This document shows positions 1-5,110 of a DNA stretch of 5,134 bases, piece after piece. The stretch covers positions 1 through 5,134 of the forward strand of contig SKJK01000260.1 in NCBI GenBank assembly GCA_007121995.1. The letters run 5' to 3'. This stretch comes from Desulfobulbaceae bacterium (GTDB lineage Bacteria; Desulfobacterota; Desulfobulbia; Desulfobulbales; Desulfobulbaceae). The notes under the pieces were generated by a model. It did no database searches, had not been told where the DNA came from, and was given only the letters and a program-made list of their open reading frames with translations. A program made the position numbers and the translations under genes. Positions within the stretch are counted from its first letter, which is position 1; every line of letters starts with the position of its first letter.

Positions 1-35
1 CATTACAGCAAAATATATCCAAAATGAGAGTTTGG

Positions 36-63
36 CTGTCACGGATTCATGAGTCTGTGACAG
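36..63. terminator. 28-nt palindromic hairpin past the end of the nucleotidyltransferase gene; possible terminator
   Basis: CTGTCAC (36-42) and GTGACAG (57-63) are perfect complements. The intervening bases continue the symmetry with two G·T wobbles around a central TCATGA, so the whole 28 nt can form one long stem. It begins 5 nt beyond the stop codon of the minus-strand gene. A second small hairpin, CCAAA (19-23) with TTTGG (31-35), abuts it on the minus-strand downstream side. No uninterrupted T-run follows on either strand (the nearest is a TTTT about 11 nt beyond on the minus strand), so this is not a textbook intrinsic terminator. It could instead be a 3'-end stabilising stem, a bidirectional terminator for a convergent gene outside the window, or a protein-binding palindrome. 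Confidence 0.45.
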
Positions 64-68
64 TGGCC

Positions 69-2744
69 TCAAGAGGTCAGCGGATAGGTCGAACGAATAA
101 AAGCCAGCGCCTGGGCATGGCTGGTCACCTCGCCATTGAGTTGCACTTCGATCAGGTGGTTGAATATGGCGCGGAACTGAGGGCCAGGGGGGTACCCCAT
201 GGCTTTCAGTTCATCACCGTTGACCAAGGGGGTCTCTTTACGAAGCGTGGTGACGTACAGGGAGACGGCCTGCTGAATGTGTCGTTTGCGAGCAATGGTC
301 ATCAGGTGCAGCAGCCCTTCATTGTCCAATTCACCTAGAAGCCAGTAGATTTCGCTGGGCTTGAGGAATGGGCGTCTTTGCATATCCTGGGCAATTTTTT
401 CAGCCTCCACTTTTTGCCGGATCATTTTTTTACTTTGTTTGGGCGGAATATCAAACCGGCGACAGAAGTTGCTCAGTTCCTTGACTCGTGACCTGCTCAT
501 GATGGCCAGGAGATACACCATCCAGGTTTCAATTTTTTCCGCCAGATAAAGAAGATTAAACCAGGATATCGCCTGTTGCGCCTGGGTGAGGGTATGCAGT
601 GCACGGCGGTCGAGTTTGATATTGGGGCGAAGGTCTGGCCAGAGAAAATGGAAAAGTTTGAGGGCGGCCAAGCGCCGCAGGGCTGGGATCGGATTGTCTT
701 CGGAAAGGATGAGTTTGAGTTCGTGAAAGAAGCGTGGCGCCGAAAAACGATCGAAGAGGTTCATCTCCACCGCGTTTTTGATCAGCTTCTCTGTGTGCCG
801 GGTGATGGTAAAATCAAGCCGGCCCTCAAAGCGGATAGCCCGGAATATTCTGGTTGGATCTTCAACAAAACTCAAGTTATGCAGCACCTGGATTCGCCGT
901 TCTTTAAGATCGTTCTGGCAGTTGAAATAATCCACCAGGGTGCCGAAGCGTTCCGGATTGAGGTGGATAGCCATGGCATTGATGCTAAAATCTCGGCGGT
1001 AAAGATCGAGTTTGATCGAGCTGAGTTCCACCGTGGGCAAGGCAGCTGGATGCTCGTAATACTCCAATCTGGCCGTGGCCACGTCGATTTTGGTCTGGTC
1101 TGGGTAAATGACGGTGGCGGTGCCGAATTTTTCGTGGGGGTGGACAACCCCCCGTACCTGATCAGCGAGTTCTCTGGCAAAACGAATGCCGTCCCCTTCG
1201 ATAACAATATCGATATCAGTGTTTTGAACATGGAGGAGCAGGTCGCGGACAAAGCCACCGGCCACATAGGCGTTGCAATGCAGGCGAGCAGCAATCTCGC
1301 CAATATCCCGCAGCAGGATGATAATGTCCCGGGAGAGAATCTGGGTCATGACATTACTGAGGTTGCGGGTGCGTTCCACGGAGGGCCGTTCATCCTCACG
1401 GAGCAGATCCGTTGACAGGTTAGCAGGGTCATGAATCAGTTGGGTAAGCAGGTCCGTACGGGTAATGACCCCCAGAATGCGGTCGTCCCGGACCACGGGA
1501 ATAAGTCGCTGGCGATGGGTAATGATCAATTTCTGGATATCAGCCAGAGTGGCATCTTCGGGCAGGGTAGCGATTTCCGTGGTCATATAGTCGCCAACCG
1601 GCAGGTCGCCCAATTGATGAAAAATGGCTTTTTCCGCTACCATACGGGAAATCATGCCCAGGAGTCCGATGGGGTGACTGTCCTTATCCTGCATGCTGTT
1701 GGCCGACACCACCGGAAGGACCGTGACATTATAGCGGGTCATGAGTTGGTTGGCCTGGGCAATGGTCACATCCGGTGTCACATGAATGACCGGTGAACTC
1801 ATCATCTCATTGGCAATGGCCTTGGGGCGGATGTGGCGGTGTAACAGACCGACAAGTTTTTCTTCAGCCTGGGCAATGGTCATCCCCCGAATTGTCGCTG
1901 AGGCCGCGGCGGCGTGCCCCCCCCCTCCGTATTCCCTGGCGACCATGCCGACATTGATTTCGGGAATGCGACTACGGGCAATGAGGTAAGTCCGCTCTCC
2001 CATGCTGATCAGGGCGAAAAGCACGTCGATATTTTCCATCACCATCAAACGCTGGACGATGACAGCGAAATCGTCAATATATTCGGCCAGGATCAGTTTG
2101 CTCACCACCACGGATACACCGCGAATGGTATAGGAGCGTGCCTGCTGCTGCAGTTGGCTGATAAGGTTGATCTGCTCTGCGGAAAGTTCACGCGACACGA
2201 ACTGGGTGACAATATCGAGGTTGGCGCCATGGCTCAGGAGCCATGCAGCGGCGGTCAGGTCCTCGGAACAGGTGGAGGAGTAGAGGAAACTACCGGTATC
2301 CTCATAAATACCGAGTGCCATCAGGGTCGATTCATCGCGGGAGGGTACGATCCCTTGTTCCTGGAAAATCTGCGTGAACAGCGTCGTGGTGGAACCGAAG
2401 GGAGCAACTCTTGTCAAGTTGCCGGTCAGGTCACCGGCAGCGTCGGGATGATGGTCGTAAAGATGGATACTGATGTTGCGGTTATTCAGGCATTCGGCGA
2501 GTTTGCCGATGCGTTCCGGTTGCCTGGTGTCGACAATGATGAGACGTCGGACCCGGGAAAGATCGATGTGTTTGATTTTTTTGAATTCATAAATATTGCG
2601 GAACTCCTGGCTCAGGAAGTCGCGGACGCTTTTTTCCTGGGCTCCAGGAAAAACCAGTTCGGCCTGAGGATACAGCCGCTTGGCTGCAACCATGGAGGCC
2701 AGGCTGTCAAAATCGGCACCAATATGTGCGGTGATTATATCCAT
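69..2744 (-). CDS. cca: DHH phosphoesterase–CBS–CBS–tRNA nucleotidyltransferase fusion (A-adding or CCA-adding enzyme)
   Basis: This cytosolic enzyme is predicted to add AMP, or CMP and AMP, to tRNA 3' ends from ATP/CTP. Its N-terminal half resembles NrnA-type DHH nucleases. Numbering is from the chosen ATG at 2744 (891 residues). The DHH domain has all expected metal-binding motifs: H7 with D11/D13, D72, D97-H98-H99 and D149, plus the DHHA1 glycine motif GGGGH (273-277). Two CBS domains span about 314-372 and 386-440. The class II nucleotidyltransferase head has GGFVRD (496-501), the catalytic pair D510/D512, RRDFSINAMA (583-592) and EDPTR (628-632). The flexible-loop region between 541 and 582 is present, which argues against a CC-only enzyme. 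The end has the PGP motif (853-855) typical of this subfamily and no HD domain. Long fusions of this type are known, for example the Aquifex A-adding enzyme. The ORF is open upstream to an ATG at 2822, but homologues begin at MDIITAH and a promoter lies across the extension. Whether it adds A only depends on a separate CC-adding gene elsewhere. Confidence 0.9.
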   Translation of the reverse strand: MDIITAHIGADFDSLASMVAAKRLYPQAELVFPGAQEKSVRDFLSQEFRNIYEFKKIKHIDLSRVRRLIIVDTRQPERIGKLAECLNNRNISIHLYDHHPDAAGDLTGNLTRVAPFGSTTTLFTQIFQEQGIVPSRDESTLMALGIYEDTGSFLYSSTCSEDLTAAAWLLSHGANLDIVTQFVSRELSAEQINLISQLQQQARSYTIRGVSVVVSKLILAEYIDDFAVIVQRLMVMENIDVLFALISMGERTYLIARSRIPEINVGMVAREYGGGGHAAAASATIRGMTIAQAEEKLVGLLHRHIRPKAIANEMMSSPVIHVTPDVTIAQANQLMTRYNVTVLPVVSANSMQDKDSHPIGLLGMISRMVAEKAIFHQLGDLPVGDYMTTEIATLPEDATLADIQKLIITHRQRLIPVVRDDRILGVITRTDLLTQLIHDPANLSTDLLREDERPSVERTRNLSNVMTQILSRDIIILLRDIGEIAARLHCNAYVAGGFVRDLLLHVQNTDIDIVIEGDGIRFARELADQVRGVVHPHEKFGTATVIYPDQTKIDVATARLEYYEHPAALPTVELSSIKLDLYRRDFSINAMAIHLNPERFGTLVDYFNCQNDLKERRIQVLHNLSFVEDPTRIFRAIRFEGRLDFTITRHTEKLIKNAVEMNLFDRFSAPRFFHELKLILSEDNPIPALRRLAALKLFHFLWPDLRPNIKLDRRALHTLTQAQQAISWFNLLYLAEKIETWMVYLLAIMSRSRVKELSNFCRRFDIPPKQSKKMIRQKVEAEKIAQDMQRRPFLKPSEIYWLLGELDNEGLLHLMTIARKRHIQQAVSLYVTTLRKETPLVNGDELKAMGYPPGPQFRAIFNHLIEVQLNGEVTSHAQALAFIRSTYPLTS

Positions 2745-2750
2745 GGCGGA

Positions 2751-2778
2751 ATTATACACGAACCGCCGCGCCTGTAAA
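2751..2778 (-). promoter_or_regulatory. Sigma70-type promoter of the nucleotidyltransferase gene (leaderless arrangement)
   Basis: Reading on the minus strand, TTTACA (2778-2773, 5 of 6 to TTGACA) is followed after 16 bp by a perfect TATAAT (2756-2751). Only six bases (TCCGCC) separate the -10 box from the ATG at 2744. Transcription usually starts about 7 nt beyond the -10 box, so the first transcribed base would be at or within a base or two of the start codon. No Shine-Dalgarno sequence precedes the ATG, in agreement with a leaderless message. Confidence 0.7.
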
Positions 2779-2843
2779 GAATTCCCACGGTTTCCCCTTG
2801 ACCTTGTCTGCGGAAAAAACACGGAGCATCGGTTTGTTGTTGC

Positions 2844-2872
2844 TTGACAATTGACTGTTAGTGCAATATATT
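2844..2872 (+). promoter_or_regulatory. Strong sigma70-type promoter driving tRNA-Gly (and perhaps rimP–nusA)
   Basis: A perfect TTGACA (2844-2849) and TATATT (2867-2872, 5 of 6 to TATAAT) are separated by the optimal 17 bp. The expected start site is near 2879, which leaves a 5' leader of about 19 nt before the mature tRNA at 2898 for RNase P to remove. The strength fits a stable-RNA gene. The promoter diverges from the minus-strand promoter, with 65 bp between the two -35 boxes. Confidence 0.8.
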
Positions 2873-2897
2873 GGTCTTTTCGCTAGGGATCTTTCGG

Positions 2898-2973
2898 GCG
2901 GGTATAGCTCAGTTGGCAGAGCACAAGCTTCCCAAGCTTGGGGTCGCGGGTTCGAACCCCGTTGCCCGCTCCA
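2898..2973 (+). tRNA. tRNA-Gly, anticodon CCC
   Basis: This is a complete 76-nt cloverleaf. The acceptor stem pairs GCGGGTA (2898-2904) with TGCCCGC (2963-2969), including one T·G wobble. The D-arm contains AGCTCAGTTGGCAGAGC. The anticodon stem CAAGC/GCTTG encloses the loop TTCCCAA with anticodon CCC at 2931-2933. The T-arm contains GGTTCGAACCCC. The discriminator base T2970 is typical of bacterial tRNA-Gly, and the terminal CCA (2971-2973) is encoded. It closely resembles E. coli tRNA-Gly(GCC), but with C in the first anticodon position, so it decodes GGG. It lies upstream of rimP–nusA in the position held by metY in E. coli. Confidence 0.96.
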
Positions 2974-3143
2974 TACCGAGAGGGGAAGGGGAACTGTCAA
3001 GCCGACAGCGCCCGGCCTCCGGTGCACGTGAAAGTGGGCTCTGCCCGCTTTTTTTATTGCCTTTTCCGTAGACTGTCCATGCCGGTTGCTGGTTATGCAG
3101 GCTGAACCTGGATGGACGGAAAAATAGAAGTGGATACGAATAC
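2974..3143 (+). other. Non-coding spacer between tRNA-Gly and rimP; candidate structured leader of the rimP–nusA operon
   Basis: No protein-coding gene is supported in these 170 nt. The first part is purine- and G-rich, then holds two small hairpins: CTGTC-AAGCC-GACAG (2994-3008) and CCGG-CCT-CCGG (3012-3022). The intrinsic terminator at 3031-3055 comes next. Past it, TTTTCCGT (3062-3069) is perfectly complementary to ACGGAAAA (3116-3123), and within that span GTCCAT (3075-3080) can pair with ATGGAC (3112-3117). I saw no convincing -35/-10 pair ahead of rimP, so the region is best read as the transcribed leader of a tRNA–rimP–nusA transcript with an attenuator. Function is inferred; only the pairing potential is seen. 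Confidence 0.45.
3031..3055 (+). terminator. Intrinsic terminator between tRNA-Gly and rimP (possible attenuator)
   Basis: AGTGGGC (3033-3039) and GCCCGCT (3043-3049) form a 7-bp stem with one G·T pair and a TCT loop. The downstream side runs into a seven-T tract (3049-3055), and AAA precedes the stem. This is a standard Rho-independent terminator. It ends the tRNA-Gly transcript about 80 nt past the tRNA. Because rimP has no obvious promoter of its own, partial read-through here may set rimP–nusA expression. Confidence 0.82.
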
Positions 3144-3683
3144 TTGGAAGCAACTACTGATGCATTGATAACAACCATTCAGCGCTTTGTCGAACCCATG
3201 CTGGCCGAAATGGCCGTGGAACTGGTGGATATTCAATACCGACGTGAAGGCCACGGCTGGGTTCTCAGGTTTTATCTCGACAAAGACGGAGGTATAACCA
3301 TTGACGACTGTGCCGCAGTGAGTCGCGAGATCAGTGCGTATCTCGAGGTTGAAAATCTTATTGATCATCCCTTTCACCTGGAGGTTTCTTCTCCGGGGCT
3401 GGAACGACCCTTGAAAAAAAAGGAAGATTTTCTCCGCTTTGTCGATCGCCCGGTTCGGATTAAATTACACAACCCTCTGGGTGGTCAACGGGTGCTGACC
3501 GGTATGTTGCGTGGTATTGAGGGCGATGCAGTGGCTTTGGAGATGGAGACCGGGATAGTTTTTCTGGAGCAGGAAAATATATCGAAGGCACGCTTGTCCC
3601 TTGAAGGCACTGTGGACGCAGGCAATGGGCCCGGCGTCAGCCGGGCAAACCTTGCCCCCATGCCGCGAAAACACCGGAAATGA
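3144..3683 (+). CDS. rimP: Ribosome maturation factor RimP
   Basis: RimP is a cytosolic assembly factor that binds the maturing 30S subunit. This copy has 179 residues, somewhat longer than the usual 150 or so. The N-terminal alpha/beta domain includes VELVDIQY (25-32), GWVLRFYLD (38-46) and the signature EVSSPGLERPL (80-90). A C-terminal SH3-like domain ends near ISKARL (146-151). It is followed by a tail of about 28 residues that is glycine- and proline-containing and strongly basic at the end (RKHRK). No ATG or GTG lies in frame between the upstream TAG at 3069 and the family's N-terminus, so TTG at 3144 is the best start. It is preceded only by a weak AGTGGA nine bases away. The protein begins at the position expected for RimP. 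nusA follows 23 nt after the stop, the usual operon order. Confidence 0.93.
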   Translation: MEATTDALITTIQRFVEPMLAEMAVELVDIQYRREGHGWVLRFYLDKDGGITIDDCAAVSREISAYLEVENLIDHPFHLEVSSPGLERPLKKKEDFLRFVDRPVRIKLHNPLGGQRVLTGMLRGIEGDAVALEMETGIVFLEQENISKARLSLEGTVDAGNGPGVSRANLAPMPRKHRK

Positions 3684-3690
3684 TAGCCTG

Positions 3691-3703
3691 AGGATGGAGT
3701 AGG
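3691..3703 (+). promoter_or_regulatory. Ribosome binding site of nusA, in the loop of a small hairpin
   Basis: GGAG (3696-3699) lies 7 nt before the nusA ATG at 3707. It sits within an 11-nt loop closed by AGCCT (3685-3689) and AGGCT (3701-3705). The rimP stop is just upstream. The SD match and spacing are good; the role of the hairpin is inferred. Confidence 0.7.
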
Positions 3704-3706
3704 CTC

Positions 3707-5110
3707 ATGGTAGGAACAGAAAATCTGAAACGGATCATCGATCAGATCTGCAGAGATAAAGGCATTGATCGCACCTTGCTGATTGATGCCATTGAAGAGG
3801 CCGTTCGTTCAGCTGTACGAAAAAAATATGGAACTCGAAGAGAGATTGAGGTTCAGTTCAACGATGAACTGGGCGAAGTCGAGGTGTTCCAGTATCGTAC
3901 CGTGGTGGACGAAGTTTTTGACGAGGAAACGGAGATATCACTGGAAGAGGCGCGGCGTCTTGACCCTGAGGTCGAGTTAGATGACGATTTGGGGGAGAAG
4001 ATGGACACAATTGCCGATCTGGGCCGTATCGCAGCCCAGTCAGCCAAACAGGTCATCATTCACCGTATGCGCGATGCCGAACGTGACGTTATCTATGAGA
4101 TGTTTCGCGATCGGGAAGGAAGCATTGTCAATGGTATCGTGCAGCGTTTTGAGCGAGGAGACATGATCATCAACCTCGGCCGCACTGATGCGCTGCTTCC
4201 CAGGGATGGACAGATCCCGAAACGGTCCTATAAACAAGGGGACAGGATCCGTGCCTACCTGTTGGAAGTACGCCGTGACGCCCGAGATGGCCGGTTTCGT
4301 GATTCGCAGCTTATTCTCAGTCGAACCTGCAACGAGTTTCTCGAAAAACTGTTTGAAATGGAAGTTCCTGAAATAGCTGAAGGGATCGTGAAAATACTGG
4401 GAGTAAGTCGAGAGCCGGGCTTCCGGGCCAAGATAGCCGTTTCCTCCATCGAATCCGACGTAGATCCAGTCGGCGCCTGCGTCGGTCTCAAGGGGTCCAG
4501 GGTCCAGAATGTGGTGCAAGAATTGCAAGGCGAGCGGATTGATATTGTCCCCTGGAGTCCAGATCCAGCCAAATATGTCTGCAACGCACTGGCTCCGGCG
4601 GAGGCATCCATGGTCATTGTTGATGATGACCGAAAAACGCTGCAGGTAATCGTCCCGGATGATCAGCTTTCCCTGGCCATAGGTCGGCAAGGTCAAAATG
4701 TCCGATTGGCGTCCCGTCTGCTTGGCTGGAAAATCGACGTGAAGAGTGAGCAGCGCTACAGCAATCTTGAAACAGCTGGATATTCCAGCTTAATCGCCAT
4801 CGATGGGGTTGACGAAGGGCTTGCTGATCGTCTTTTTGCTGCTGGTATCACTTCTCCGTCAGTGCTGGCGGCCATGGATGTTGATGAAATTGTTCTCCAC
4901 GTCAGAATTGATCAGGAAAAAGCTGAGAAGCTACGTCAGAAGGCCGGCCTGATCGAGGCGCCGGGCGTTGTACAGGACGATACTAGTGCTGAGGATTCGC
5001 TGCTGGACGAAAAGGGCGAGAGTCCTGATCTGGATGGACGGCAATATGGCGAAGATCCTGCCGCTTCCACTGGGGAAGCTGAACAGGGTGTGGAAGGCGA
5101 ACGTGAGTGA
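3707..5110 (+). CDS. nusA: Transcription termination/antitermination factor NusA
   Basis: NusA binds RNA polymerase and nascent RNA, promotes pausing and intrinsic termination, and takes part in rRNA antitermination complexes. The 467-residue protein is complete. It has an N-terminal RNAP-binding domain (about 1-130) and an S1 domain (about 138-202, with INLGRTDALLP and YKQGDRIRAYL). A first KH domain carries the GLKG loop at 260-263 and a second carries GRQG at 326-329. A single helix-hairpin-helix-like C-terminal domain (about 353-415, around the GVDEGLADRLFAAGI segment) precedes a low-complexity acidic tail (about 422-467). E. coli NusA has two acidic repeats instead (495 residues). ATG at 3707 has a GGAG site 7 nt upstream. 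The gene follows rimP in the same operon, and its stop overlaps the next start as TGATG. In E. coli NusA influences expression of its own operon, and the leader terminator here makes similar feedback possible. Confidence 0.97.
   Translation: MVGTENLKRIIDQICRDKGIDRTLLIDAIEEAVRSAVRKKYGTRREIEVQFNDELGEVEVFQYRTVVDEVFDEETEISLEEARRLDPEVELDDDLGEKMDTIADLGRIAAQSAKQVIIHRMRDAERDVIYEMFRDREGSIVNGIVQRFERGDMIINLGRTDALLPRDGQIPKRSYKQGDRIRAYLLEVRRDARDGRFRDSQLILSRTCNEFLEKLFEMEVPEIAEGIVKILGVSREPGFRAKIAVSSIESDVDPVGACVGLKGSRVQNVVQELQGERIDIVPWSPDPAKYVCNALAPAEASMVIVDDDRKTLQVIVPDDQLSLAIGRQGQNVRLASRLLGWKIDVKSEQRYSNLETAGYSSLIAIDGVDEGLADRLFAAGITSPSVLAAMDVDEIVLHVRIDQEKAEKLRQKAGLIEAPGVVQDDTSAEDSLLDEKGESPDLDGRQYGEDPAASTGEAEQGVEGERE

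Noticed and set aside
576..1415. Long plus-strand ORF (279 aa) opposite the nucleotidyltransferase gene
   Set aside because: Shadow frame of a well-supported conserved protein on the other strand; no recognisable domain or ribosome binding site.
1914..2777. Long plus-strand ORF (287 aa) opposite the DHH domain
   Set aside because: Antisense shadow; begins inside the antisense of the G9 tract and has no recognisable domain.
2745..2822. N-terminal extension of the nucleotidyltransferase to ATG 2822
   Set aside because: The extra 26 residues are basic and unlike the family, the promoter lies within them, and homologues begin at MDIITAH.
2963..3049. Possible att-site duplication of the tRNA-Gly 3' end
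   Set aside because: The shared repeat is only 8 nt, the copies are 71 nt apart with no gene between them, and no integrase is present.
2871..3071. Plus-strand ORF containing 'GIAQLAEHKLPKLGVAGSNPVARS'
   Set aside because: Sense-strand translation of the tRNA itself; a recurrent artefact.
3084..3102. Sigma54-type -24/-12 promoter ahead of rimP
   Set aside because: GG and GC elements occur, but the spacing is off by one and the flanking consensus is poor.
2752..3153. Minus-strand ORF containing 'RGSNPRPQAWEACALPTELY'
   Set aside because: A second reading frame of the antisense of the same tRNA, another well-known false annotation; no SD or family support.
2909..3178. Minus-strand ORF containing 'RATGFEPATPSLGS'
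   Set aside because: This is the familiar spurious peptide made by translating the antisense of a tRNA-Gly gene; the tRNA explains the sequence.
4040..4696. Minus-strand ORF (218 aa) opposite nusA
   Set aside because: Antisense shadow of the conserved S1 and KH regions of NusA.
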